A DNA stretch of 8,902 bases from Chloroflexota bacterium (GTDB taxonomy: Bacteria; Chloroflexota; Limnocylindria; Limnocylindrales; Limnocylindraceae). This document shows, piece after piece, positions 1 through 7,870 of the stretch. The DNA is taken from NCBI GenBank assembly GCA_003476885.1, contig DMUR01000029.1, positions 1 to 8,902 on the forward strand, given 5' to 3'. Every line of letters begins with the position of its first letter. Position 1 is the stretch's first letter. A program made the translations under genes and the position numbers. The notes beneath the pieces are model-generated. The model worked only from the letters and a program-made list of their open reading frames with translations, had not been told where the DNA came from and did no database searches.

Positions 1-1417
1 TGATGATCACGCGTTCGCGACGGGCGATCCTCTCCTGAACACGCTTCATCAGATCGTCAATCTGACCGACGGTTGGCACGACGGTGATCTTCGGGTCCAC
101 CACACCTGTCGGGCGGATGAGCTGTTCCACGACGCTCTCCTGCTTCGTCATCTCGTAGCTTCCAGGAGTGGCAGAGACGTAGATTGCCTGGCGCACGCTC
201 CCCTCAAACTCCTCAAACGTGAGCGGGCGATTATCGAGCGCGCTTGGGAGGCGGAAGCCGAAGTCCACGAGGATCTCCTTCCGCGAGCGATCGTTCTTAT
301 ACATGCCGACCACCTGCGGGATGCTCATGTGGCTCTCATCAACCACCAGAAGCCAATCAGCTGGGAAGTAGTCGAGCAGTGTCCACGGGCGCGACCCTGG
401 CTCGCGGCGCGAGAGGTGGCGGGAGTAGTTCTCAATCCCAGAGCAGTACCCAACCTCGCGCATCATCTCGAGGTCAAAGGTGGTTCGCTGCCTGAGACGC
501 GCCGCCTCGAGAATCTTCCCAGTGGCCTCCAGCTCCCCGCAGCGCGACTCCATCTCCTTCTCAATGTCGCGAATCGCTTCGGCGAGTTTCTCCGTTGGGG
601 TCACATAGTGCGTTGCGGGGTAGATCACCATCTCGTTCCGCTCGGCGAGGATCTCACCCGTGAGCGGGTCCACCTCTGCAATACGCTCTACTTCATCACC
701 GAAAAACTCCACGCGGAGAATCGTCTCTTCACCTGCAGGCTGTACCTCAATGGTGTCCCCACGCACGCGGAACTTGGCGCGGCCGAGGGTGGCGTCATTC
801 CGTTGATACTGCAGGTCCACGAGGTGACGCAGGATGGCATCTCGGCGGTACTTCCCCGCCTTGCGAACACGCAAGATGGTTGCCCCGTAGTCAACCGGTG
901 CGCCGAGGCCGTAGATGCAACTTACGGAGGCCACAATGATCGTGTCGCGCCGCTCAAAGAGCGCCTTCGTTGCCGCATGACGCAACTGGTCAATCTCATC
1001 ATTGCGACTTGAATCCTTCTCAATGTAGGTATCGGAGCGTGGCAGGTATGCCTCTGGCTGGTAGTAGTCAAAGTAGGAGACGAAATACTCCACGGCGTTC
1101 TCTGGGAAGAACTCCTTGATCTCGGAGTAGAGCTGTGCCGCAAGTGTCTTGTTGTGCGCAAGAATCAGCGTCGGCCGCTGCACCTGCTGGATCACGTTCG
1201 CAATCGTGAAGGTCTTCCCAGTCCCAGTTGCCCCTAGGAGCACCTGATGATGGAGCCCGGCGCGGAGACCCTCAACAAGGCCCTCGATCGCTTTCGGCTG
1301 GTCTCCGGTTGGCTGAAAGTCTGAGCGCAGCGCGAACGCCGCACCGAGTGCGGGGGTGTGATCAGTCGGTTGGATTGGGGTCCCTTTCACCTGTGGAGCA
1401 TAGAAGGCGGAGTGCAT
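1..1417 (-). CDS. uvrB: UvrABC excinuclease subunit B (UvrB), 3' end cut by the window
   Basis: UvrB is the damage-verifying helicase-like subunit of nucleotide-excision repair. UvrA loads it on DNA, and it then recruits UvrC for incision. About 472 residues are visible and read without interruption; the C-terminal helicase motifs and UvrC-binding domain lie beyond position 1. Visible landmarks are [11 protein letters not shown], the Walker A motif GATGTGKT (about residues 62-69), the beta-hairpin region [10 protein letters not shown] (from about 115), the UvrB signature NYSRHLSRR, the Walker B-type DESH (360-363), [12 protein letters not shown] and SATPG (415-419). The start is uncertain. 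ATG at 1417 lies inside the end of coaE (56-bp overlap) and has only a loose GAGGGTG upstream; it adds about 23 residues before the Walker A motif relative to E. coli UvrB. GTG at 1390 is the alternative and has no Shine-Dalgarno sequence. The family call is secure; the start is moderate. Confidence 0.97.
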   Translation of the reverse strand, partial: MHSAFYAPQVKGTPIQPTDHTPALGAAFALRSDFQPTGDQPKAIEGLVEGLRAGLHHQVLLGATGTGKTFTIANVIQQVQRPTLILAHNKTLAAQLYSEIKEFFPENAVEYFVSYFDYYQPEAYLPRSDTYIEKDSSRNDEIDQLRHAATKALFERRDTIIVASVSCIYGLGAPVDYGATILRVRKAGKYRRDAILRHLVDLQYQRNDATLGRAKFRVRGDTIEVQPAGEETILRVEFFGDEVERIAEVDPLTGEILAERNEMVIYPATHYVTPTEKLAEAIRDIEKEMESRCGELEATGKILEAARLRQRTTFDLEMMREVGYCSGIENYSRHLSRREPGSRPWTLLDYFPADWLLVVDESHMSIPQVVGMYKNDRSRKEILVDFGFRLPSALDNRPLTFEEFEGSVRQAIYVSATPGSYEMTKQESVVEQLIRPTGVVDPKITVVPTVGQIDDLMKRVQERIARRERVII

Positions 1418-2009
1418 CCGCCGCCGCAGCGGCACCCTCTGCAACGCTGTGCTGAGCGTCGATCGGGAGCGCCCCCGCTGCCCGCAGCCGTCTGCTGAGA
1501 TCCGCTTGAGCCCTCTCACGCCTCGCAAAGTCTTCCGCGCTCACCCCTCGCTCCAGCAGTCTCGCCTGACGTATCTCACGCGGCGCGTCAATGAGGAGGA
1601 GGCCATCCAGTGTTTCAGCGAGACCAGAGTCGAGCAGCGCAATCGCTTCAACAAGGAGCAGTGCTGCGCCACTCGCCTCCCCCGCTCCACGTGCCCCGCT
1701 GATCGCCTCCCGAGCGATGGGCCACTGCAGCTGCTCAAGCGCCGCGAGAGTCTCTGGTCGCTCGAACGCAGCGGATGAGAGTCGAACGCTGTCCAGACTC
1801 CCGTCTTCACGTTGTGCCTCTGGAACGATCGCGCCGATCGCGCGTTGCAGGGGGAGCGATGTGCGTCGGGCTTCTCGCAACACCGCGTCCGCATCGATGG
1901 AGTGCACGGAACCGCCGAGATCCCGAGCGAGCGCCCGGTCCTCTGTCAGTGCCTTGACGACGGAACTCTTCCCCGCACCGATCGGACCGGAGACGCCGAT
2001 CACCTTCAT
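1362..2009 (-). CDS. coaE: Dephospho-CoA kinase (CoaE), divergent
   Basis: CoaE phosphorylates the 3'-hydroxyl of dephospho-CoA with ATP, the last step of coenzyme A synthesis, in the cytoplasm. The 215-residue product has the usual length. It starts [16 protein letters not shown], with the P-loop at 8-15 (GPIGAGKS), followed by the family's IDAD motif at 38-41, which carries the proposed catalytic Asp. Further on come EDGSLD, a LEQLQWP segment where most members have an xxxHP motif, [10 protein letters not shown] in place of the usual PLLxE, and [19 protein letters not shown], the lid region. The missing His of the HP motif makes it a divergent member; another P-loop nucleotide kinase is the less likely reading. 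The start is fixed by a strong Shine-Dalgarno sequence five bases upstream, and its ATG shares ATGA with the stop codon of the ABC-F gene. Position two genes after mutM, as in Bacillus, supports CoaE. Confidence 0.8.
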   Translation of the reverse strand: MKVIGVSGPIGAGKSSVVKALTEDRALARDLGGSVHSIDADAVLREARRTSLPLQRAIGAIVPEAQREDGSLDSVRLSSAAFERPETLAALEQLQWPIAREAISGARGAGEASGAALLLVEAIALLDSGLAETLDGLLLIDAPREIRQARLLERGVSAEDFARRERAQADLSRRLRAAGALPIDAQHSVAEGAAAAADALRLLCSTGERDPNPTD

Positions 2010-3943
2010 GCCGTCACCTCACCCTGCAACGCGAGCCACGCCTCTTCGGCCGCGGTCAGTGCTGCTGAGACATCAGCGAGTTCGCTCGTCACACGCGCGA
2101 GCTCAGTGTATGAAGCGATCACTTTTGGATCAAGGAGTGAAAGCTCCAGCTGCGACTTCCGCAGCCCGAGACGCTCAAGATCTGCATCAACCGCGGCGCG
2201 GCGGCGGCGCGCCTGCTCCTTGCTGAGCGCTGGCCCCTTCTTCCCTTTCGCTGGTGCGGGTGCGGCGGGACGCGACGGAGCGCTGCCAGTTGCGCGGGGT
2301 GCAGGTGCTCGCTTCGCGGCCTCAAGCACGCCCGCGTTGGCAACCGTCCACCCTGCAGCAACAGCGCTCCGCCATGCACGCCATCCACCATCGAATCGCA
2401 CGATCGCACCTTCGCTTACCACCCAGAGCTGCGTGCAGATGCGTTCGAGCAGGCGACGATCGTGACTAACCAAAAGGACCGTTCGCTCCCCGTCAAGGAG
2501 GAATCGTTCCAGCGACTCACATGCGTCCACGTCCAAGTGGTTTGTCGGCTCGTCCAGAAGGAGGAGGTTTGATGGAAGAAGTCCGAGGATGGCCAGTTCG
2601 AGTCGACTCCGCTCGCCACCCGAGAGCACGGTCACCTCCTTATCCACCTCGTCGCCGCGGAAGAGGAAGCGAGCGAGGTGCCCGCGTGCAACCGATGCTT
2701 CAACGGGGACCGCGGTGCGAAGCGCTTCGATCACGGTGGCGCCGTGTAGACCAGCGGCGCGTACCTGCGCGAGATACGCAGGGATTACACCTTGCGCAAC
2801 CTGAATCTCGCCGCTGAGTGGCGCCAGGATCCCAGCGATGCTCTTCAGAAGCGTGGTCTTCCCCGCACCATTCGGACCGACGATGCCAACCCGCTCGCCA
2901 CGCCGGAGTGCGATGCTCTCCGCACGGGCGATGACGCGTCGCGCCGGCTCGCGATATCCAACCTCTGCCTCCACCAGACGCACGGGCTCTGCGGGGCCTC
3001 GACCCGCGCCTGCGGCAGAGATGGCGAGCGTTGCCCGGCGCTTCGGTGCAACCACTGGCTCAATCGCCGCCAACCGCCGCTCATGCTCGTGCATCTTGCT
3101 GTACTTCCGATGGCTTCGATACGTCTGGATCAACTCGCGCTCTCGTGCGATCTCCTTCGTACGTCGCTCCGCGTCGCGCTCTGCGTCCAGCTCCCCAGAT
3201 TCGCGCTGTTGCGCGTATGCCGAGTAGTTCCCACGGAATCGCGTGACGGTGCGGTTGCGAACCTCCCAGACTCGATCCACAACGGCATCAAGGAATGAAC
3301 GATCGTGACTCGCCACAACGAGTGCCCCGCCGCGAGCACGCAGCGCCCCTTCGAGCCACTCGATCGCTTCTACATCCAGATGGTTCGTTGGCTCGTCGAG
3401 GAGGAGGAGGTCTGGATCAGCGATGACGAGTCGCGCCAGGGCAACTCGGGTCTGCTCTCCTCCAGAGAGTCGCGAGGGGGACTCTCCGTGTCGCGAGGTT
3501 GGGAACCCGAGACCGCGAAGTGCTGACGCCACTCGGTCGTCAATGGTGTATCCCTCAAGCGCATCAAAGCGTTGGCGTGCGGCGGCATACTCAGGCGTTG
3601 CAACGCTCCCGGTCGCCTCTGCCTCATGCAACGCGTTGGCGATCCTTGTGATCTCTTCCGCACCACTTCGGACCGCATCGGTGAGCGTCGCCGCGCCAAG
3701 AAGCCTTGGGTCATGGGACGACTCTTGCGCCAACACTTCAATGTTGACGCCGCGCGCGCGATCCACGCGACCTCGATCCGGTTCGTCTCGGCCAATCATC
3801 ATGCGCAGCAGCGTTGTCTTCCCCGCTCCGTTCGGTCCCACGAGTCCAATCCACTCGCCAGCGGCCACACTCACACTGACGTTCTCAAGAATGGTGACCG
3901 CGCCAATCTCACGTCCAACGTCGCTCAGCGAGAGAATGCTCAT
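2006..3943 (-). CDS. ABC-F family ATPase (Uup/EttA-like), cytosolic
   Basis: ABC-F proteins have two ATPase domains and no membrane part; characterised members bind the ribosomal E site and help stalled or early translation, and some give antibiotic resistance. The 645-residue product has Walker A at 36-43 (GPNGAGKT), signature LSGGEQTR at 159-166, Walker B LLLLDEPTNHLD with catalytic Glu184, and switch His213. The inter-domain linker (about 240-295) is long, charged and helical, as expected for the P-site tRNA interaction motif. The second domain has GPNGAGKT from 356, LSGGERSR at 440-447, DEPTNHLD with Glu465, and SHDRR. An Ala/Pro-rich spacer (about 540-570) leads to a predicted coiled coil at 576-645, like the C-terminal domain of Uup. 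All ATPase residues are intact. The ATG shares ATGA with the mutM stop; only a weak GGCGGTG precedes it. Family is certain; the subfamily and target are not. Confidence 0.96.
   Translation of the reverse strand: MSILSLSDVGREIGAVTILENVSVSVAAGEWIGLVGPNGAGKTTLLRMMIGRDEPDRGRVDRARGVNIEVLAQESSHDPRLLGAATLTDAVRSGAEEITRIANALHEAEATGSVATPEYAAARQRFDALEGYTIDDRVASALRGLGFPTSRHGESPSRLSGGEQTRVALARLVIADPDLLLLDEPTNHLDVEAIEWLEGALRARGGALVVASHDRSFLDAVVDRVWEVRNRTVTRFRGNYSAYAQQRESGELDAERDAERRTKEIARERELIQTYRSHRKYSKMHEHERRLAAIEPVVAPKRRATLAISAAGAGRGPAEPVRLVEAEVGYREPARRVIARAESIALRRGERVGIVGPNGAGKTTLLKSIAGILAPLSGEIQVAQGVIPAYLAQVRAAGLHGATVIEALRTAVPVEASVARGHLARFLFRGDEVDKEVTVLSGGERSRLELAILGLLPSNLLLLDEPTNHLDVDACESLERFLLDGERTVLLVSHDRRLLERICTQLWVVSEGAIVRFDGGWRAWRSAVAAGWTVANAGVLEAAKRAPAPRATGSAPSRPAAPAPAKGKKGPALSKEQARRRRAAVDADLERLGLRKSQLELSLLDPKVIASYTELARVTSELADVSAALTAAEEAWLALQGEVTA
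2015..2025 (-). promoter_or_regulatory. Strong Shine-Dalgarno sequence for coaE inside the abcF coding end
   Basis: On the minus strand this reads AGGGTGAGGTG, five bases before the coaE ATG at 2009. It lies within the last codons of the ABC-F gene, so coaE translation can restart from ribosomes ending at the overlapping ATGA. It supports the chosen coaE start. Confidence 0.7.
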
Positions 3944-4956
3944 CGCGCACCGCCAGACCGGACTGCCCGACGTCGCGCCGCCGCGCGTTCCGTTGCGGTC
4001 GCCCCAAGGCTCCCCTCTTCAAGTGACTCGCTCCACCGTGGACCTCGACGCAACGTTGAGGACTTCTTCAGGTCTCCCACCGAACCGGCTGCGCGACGCC
4101 CCCGTGGAAGCGGCTGGCAGCGGGGACAGTAGTGCGTGCCGCGCCCTCCAAGTGTCACGCGCCGAATCGTGGTGCCGCACCGCATGCACGGCGCACCGCC
4201 GCGCTGATAGACGGCGAGGCGCTCCTGCATCTCACCGTCGCCATCCGGTCCCGTGTAATCGTCAATTGACGAGCCGCGTGCGGCCACCGCCTCACGAAGC
4301 AACGAGACGATCGCATGGTGGAGCCGCTCCGCCTCCGCTGCTCGGAGCGCTGCAGCCGTCGCGAGCGGGTGTAGGCGAGCACGCCAGAGTGCCTCGTCAA
4401 CATAGATGTTGCCGAGCCCAGCGATGAAGCGCTGATCGAGGAGGAGACTCTTCAGTCGGCCACGGCGACCCTTCAAATCGCTCGCAAACCTAGACGCCGT
4501 GAAGGTCGCCTCTAACGGCTCTGGCCCATGGTCACCAAGTGCCGCTTCGCCGCTCGGATCGAGCGACCGTGAAGGACTCCCGTCCTCTCTCCGTGCGACA
4601 AGTGCAAGCCTGCCGAACGCGCGAACGTCACGGAATCGAATTACCCGCTGATCGCTGAGCTGCAACTCTGCTCGAACATACGGATCTGGAGTCGACGTAG
4701 CCGGAAGCACCACGAGTTGGCCCGTCATGCGCAGGTGGACCATCAAGATCAGACCACCCTCCAGATCGACAAGCACCCACTTTGCGCGACGGCGCACCCC
4801 TTCAATCCTCCGGCCGGCAATCGCCCGCGTGAAGGTTTCAGGATCAGGCGTGCTTAGATTTGCGGTGCGAAGGATTCGCCCTGTGCAGATCGTTGCGCCG
4901 CCCACAAGGCGCGCAAGATCACGCGCAACCGTTTCTACCTCTGGGAGTTCAGGCAT
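3940..4956 (-). CDS. mutM: Formamidopyrimidine-DNA glycosylase (Fpg/MutM)
   Basis: MutM removes 8-oxoguanine and formamidopyrimidines from DNA and cuts the abasic site by beta/delta elimination. The 338-residue protein starts MPELPEVETV, placing the catalytic proline (Pro2 before Met removal) and Glu3. Lys59 matches the conserved active-site-region lysine. HLRMTG carries the void-filling Met, and DVRAFGRL the matching Arg and Phe. GLGNIYVDEALW is the helix-two-turn-helix. The zinc finger is C257-X2-C260-X16-C277-X2-C280, exactly the family spacing, with the DNA-contacting Arg in GGRGTHYC. A 57-residue basic tail follows the finger, whereas the usual protein ends a few residues after it. The frame stays open 52 codons further upstream, but that part overlaps the polA end and is not conserved. 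ATG at 4956 has GGAGAGGTGG seven bases before it and overlaps the polA stop by 8 bp (ATGCCTGA). Confidence 0.97.
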   Translation of the reverse strand: MPELPEVETVARDLARLVGGATICTGRILRTANLSTPDPETFTRAIAGRRIEGVRRRAKWVLVDLEGGLILMVHLRMTGQLVVLPATSTPDPYVRAELQLSDQRVIRFRDVRAFGRLALVARREDGSPSRSLDPSGEAALGDHGPEPLEATFTASRFASDLKGRRGRLKSLLLDQRFIAGLGNIYVDEALWRARLHPLATAAALRAAEAERLHHAIVSLLREAVAARGSSIDDYTGPDGDGEMQERLAVYQRGGAPCMRCGTTIRRVTLGGRGTHYCPRCQPLPRGRRAAGSVGDLKKSSTLRRGPRWSESLEEGSLGATATERAAARRRAVRSGGAR

Positions 4957-7822
4957 GCCCGTTCCACCTCTCCATCTCATCCCAGCGGGGGCCAACCTTC
5001 GCCTCCACGGTGAGCGGAACGTCGAGGGCGAGCGCCCCCTCCATGGTATCAATGAGCAGCGGAACGAGACGATCGACTTCACCGTGAGGTGCCTCAAGGA
5101 GGAGTTCGTCATGTACTTGCAGGATGAGTCGCGCCGTAAGTCCAGCTTCGCGGAGGCGAGGACTGAGTCGAATCATCGCCACTTTGATGATGTCGGCCGC
5201 AGTTCCCTGGATCGGATGATTGATCGCCGCTCGCTCTCCTGCGGCGCGAAGCGCAGGATTCGCTGCACGGAGTTCTGGGATCGGCCGGCGGCGACCGAGC
5301 TGCGTCGTCACCGCCCCGTGAGCGCGCGCCTCCTCTTTAATCGTGTCGATATACCGCTTGATGCCAGGGTACCGCTCAAAGTATCCCGCGATAAATGACT
5401 TTGCCGCATCACGAGAGATCCCAGCGCGTGTCGCCAGGCCAAAGTCACCCATCCCGTATGCAATTCCGAAATTGACCATCTTCGCCATTGCTCGCTCGTC
5501 GTCGTTCACCTGATCGAGTGGCTTCTCAAGGACGCGTGACGCCGTAGCACGATGGATATCCTCACCCGCCGCAAACGCTTCAATCAGATGAGGGTCTCGT
5601 GTCACGTGTGCAAGGATGCGCAGCTCAATCTGGCTGTAATCGGCGGCAACCAGCAGGTGCCCAGGCTCCGCCACAAACGCGTGCCGAATCTTTCTCCCGA
5701 GCTCAGATCGGATCGGGATGTTCTGGAGGTTCGGATCCACACTACTCAGGCGACCAGTGGCAGCAACCGACTGCTGGAAGGTGGTGTGAATCCTGCCGTC
5801 CGCCTCCACAAGTTTTGGTAGCGCCTCAACGTAGGTGCTCTGGAGCTTGGAAACGGTGCGCCACTCCAAAGCAATGCCCACGATCGGATGCTCCCCTTGG
5901 ATCTCCTCGAGCACACTCGCATCCGTTGACCACGCCCCCGTCTTGGTCTTCTTGCCGCGTGAGAGTCCGAGCTCCCCAAAGAGCAGTTCGCCAAGTTGTT
6001 TCGGTGATCCGAGCGCGACTGCACGACCAACCGACGATGCCGCAGCCGCTTCAAGGCGTGTGATCTCACGCCCGAACGCATCAGCAAGTTGCGCAAGCGC
6101 CTGCTGGTCAACGGCGATCCCTGCCCCCTCCATGCGCGCCAACACTTCCGTCAGTGGCAGTTCAATCTCTCGGTAGAGCCGTTCGCTCCCAATCGAACGC
6201 AGCTCACGATCAAGTCCTGCGCGCGAGGCGAGCGCAACCACCGCGCAGAGTGATGCTGTCTGCAGCGGCGTACGCCGTTCGGGAATGTCGGCCCCGAGGC
6301 GAGCGGCGGCAACCTCAACAAGCCCAGGATTGCGCAGCGTCACATTCCCAATCCAGCTCCCTAGTGCCACGTCATCGACGAGGCGGAGGGGGCGATCAGC
6401 ACCGATCGCAAGCAGCGCGCCGAAGATCTCTTTGACACCGAGTCCAACGAGATCGCGACCAGCGCCCGCGACGAGCGTGAGCAGTCGATGGATCACGGCA
6501 GGGTCGTCGGCTGTGATCAGCCCCCCCTCTTCATCAGCGACCGCAAGGGCCATTGGTCCTGATGGACCTCGGCGGTTAACCCCCTCTCCACCAAGTGCGA
6601 GGACACCGTGCGTCCGTAGCGCTCCAAAGAGACGGGCTGCATCTTCTGGTGACTGGACGTGGAGGACACCCGCTGCGGCTAGATCACCGCGCTTGATTGC
6701 TTCGATCTGTGCGCTCTGGTCGGCGGATGTTTCGAGAAGCGGGGCCGCGCCTGTCGCCGTGTCCCCACGCTGGCCTGCGGCGCGATTCCCCTCGCTCACC
6801 GCATTGAAGTCGAAGCCGAGCTGCAGGTCGCCGCTCGTCACGCGCGGCGGTGCGCTGACGACCGCAGATGGGCGTTCTTTCACGCCACGGATTGCTGCAC
6901 CTGCAGTCGCTGCGGCCACCGCCTCAGCCGCGGTCTCTCGATCCTCCCCCTGCAGTGGTGGAAGGCGTCCGATAAGTGCTCGGAATTCAAGCTCACGCAA
7001 GAGTGCAAGCGCAAGGTCTCGATCGTACTCACCGATGGTGCCCCCTTCGCCAGGTAGCTGCAGCGGTGCATCACGGTCAATAGTCATCAACCCTTGTCCG
7101 GCGAAGGCGGCGTCCTGATTCTGGCGAAGCAGCTCCCGAATTCGCACGGGTTCCACTTCATCGAGCCGCTGATACAGCGCCTCAAGGGAGCCAAATGCTG
7201 CAATGAGTTTCGCCGCTGTCTTCTCCCCCACTCCAGGGACACCAGGAATGTTGTCCGAGCTATCCCCCTTGAGCGCCTTGAAATCTACAATCTGCTCTGG
7301 GGTCAATCCGTATCGCTCAAAGATCTTCGCGGGGTCATAGATCACCATCGCATCAGCGCCACCCTTCGCCGTGTGAAGCAGGGAGACGTTCGGTCCGACG
7401 AGCTGAAGCATGTCGAGGTCACCGGAGACGATCATCACCTCCCACCCGTCAGCGCGCGCCTGTTCTGCGATCGTGCCAATCACATCGTCCGCCTCATATC
7501 CAGGCGCCTCGAGCAGCGGTAGGCCGAGCGCGGCAACAAGGTCTCGCACCAGTGGGACCTGTGATCGGAGCTCATCCGGCATGGAGGGCCGCTGCGCCTT
7601 GTATGCAGGGAAGCGCTCATGGCGGTGAGTTGCCCCAGGCGCATCAAAGGCAACGATGGCGCGCGCTGGCTTTGCGTCGGCGATCGCGCGAAGCAGGATG
7701 CTTGTAAACCCAAATGCCGCGTTGGTCAGGATCCCGCGACTGTTCGTCAGCGGAGGGATGGCGTGAAAGGCGCGGTAGATCAGGCCATAGGCATCAACGA
7801 GAAGAAGTCGCTTCGATTCCAC
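4949..7822 (-). CDS. polA: DNA polymerase I (PolA), proofreading domain inactive
   Basis: Family A polymerase that removes RNA primers and fills repair gaps. The 957-residue protein has an N-terminal 5' nuclease: LLLVDAYGLIYRAFH with Asp10, GYEADDVI with Asp112/Asp113, SGDLDMLQL with Asp135/Asp137, and GDSSDNIPGVPGVGEKTA (186-203). A low-complexity linker (about 300-370) follows, then an exonuclease-like domain (about 380-500) in which I find none of the three acidic exo motifs, as in Taq and Bst polymerases. The polymerase domain is complete: motif A DYSQIELR (Asp728), O-helix with Arg777, Lys781, Phe785 and Tyr789 spaced as Arg754/Lys758/Phe762/Tyr766 of E. coli, and motif C VHDE (Asp905). 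Phe785 predicts discrimination against dideoxynucleotides. The start is GTG at 7822, directly before the conserved N-terminus; no clear Shine-Dalgarno sequence is visible. The stop overlaps mutM by 8 bp. Confidence 0.98.
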   Translation of the reverse strand: MESKRLLLVDAYGLIYRAFHAIPPLTNSRGILTNAAFGFTSILLRAIADAKPARAIVAFDAPGATHRHERFPAYKAQRPSMPDELRSQVPLVRDLVAALGLPLLEAPGYEADDVIGTIAEQARADGWEVMIVSGDLDMLQLVGPNVSLLHTAKGGADAMVIYDPAKIFERYGLTPEQIVDFKALKGDSSDNIPGVPGVGEKTAAKLIAAFGSLEALYQRLDEVEPVRIRELLRQNQDAAFAGQGLMTIDRDAPLQLPGEGGTIGEYDRDLALALLRELEFRALIGRLPPLQGEDRETAAEAVAAATAGAAIRGVKERPSAVVSAPPRVTSGDLQLGFDFNAVSEGNRAAGQRGDTATGAAPLLETSADQSAQIEAIKRGDLAAAGVLHVQSPEDAARLFGALRTHGVLALGGEGVNRRGPSGPMALAVADEEGGLITADDPAVIHRLLTLVAGAGRDLVGLGVKEIFGALLAIGADRPLRLVDDVALGSWIGNVTLRNPGLVEVAAARLGADIPERRTPLQTASLCAVVALASRAGLDRELRSIGSERLYREIELPLTEVLARMEGAGIAVDQQALAQLADAFGREITRLEAAAASSVGRAVALGSPKQLGELLFGELGLSRGKKTKTGAWSTDASVLEEIQGEHPIVGIALEWRTVSKLQSTYVEALPKLVEADGRIHTTFQQSVAATGRLSSVDPNLQNIPIRSELGRKIRHAFVAEPGHLLVAADYSQIELRILAHVTRDPHLIEAFAAGEDIHRATASRVLEKPLDQVNDDERAMAKMVNFGIAYGMGDFGLATRAGISRDAAKSFIAGYFERYPGIKRYIDTIKEEARAHGAVTTQLGRRRPIPELRAANPALRAAGERAAINHPIQGTAADIIKVAMIRLSPRLREAGLTARLILQVHDELLLEAPHGEVDRLVPLLIDTMEGALALDVPLTVEAKVGPRWDEMERWNGHA
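4964..4973 (-). promoter_or_regulatory. Shine-Dalgarno sequence deciding the mutM start
   Basis: The minus strand reads GGAGAGGTGG here, seven bases ahead of ATG 4956, within the last codons of polA. With the invariant PELPEVE N-terminus required for catalysis, it rules out the longer start at 5112 and indicates translational coupling of mutM to polA. Confidence 0.7.
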
Positions 7823-7870
7823 GAACGGAGCGTAGCGCAGCGGGGCGCGACCTCGGCGCGCGGCGAAGGC
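7823..7870. other. 48-bp gap, the only intergenic stretch
   Basis: This GC-rich gap lies between the stop codon of the membrane-protein gene and the GTG of polA. It has no recognisable -35/-10 pair, no T-run and no clear Shine-Dalgarno sequence close to polA. A 5-bp inverted repeat (7845-7849 with 7857-7861, 7-base loop) is too short to call a terminator. Any separate polA promoter would have to be here or inside the upstream gene. Confidence 0.5.

Noticed and set aside
329..1012. 227-codon open frame on the plus strand
   Set aside because: It is antisense to uvrB, which reads through without interruption; no recognisable domain or Shine-Dalgarno sequence.
1591..2465. Two plus-strand open frames of over 200 codons (1591-2226 and 1812-2465)
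   Set aside because: Both lie opposite coaE and the end of abcF, overlap each other, and have low-complexity Ser/Arg/Ala composition.
2550..3850. Repeated DNA segments around 2530-2580 / 3370-3420 and 2850-2885 / 3810-3845
   Set aside because: They encode the Walker A and Walker B motifs of the two ATPase domains of the same ABC-F protein, so the similarity is ordinary internal domain duplication.
3423..4427. 334-codon open frame on the plus strand
   Set aside because: It lies antisense to abcF and mutM, both recognised with all motifs. Its translation is Arg/Ser/Pro-rich with no domain pattern, as expected of antisense frames in GC-rich DNA.
4957..5112. 52-codon N-terminal extension of mutM
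   Set aside because: It would bury the catalytic proline, which must be N-terminal, and it overlaps the conserved polymerase motif C end of polA. A good Shine-Dalgarno sequence sits just before ATG 4956.
7845..7861. Possible terminator hairpin between the membrane-protein gene and polA
   Set aside because: The stem is only 5 bp and no T-run follows on either strand.
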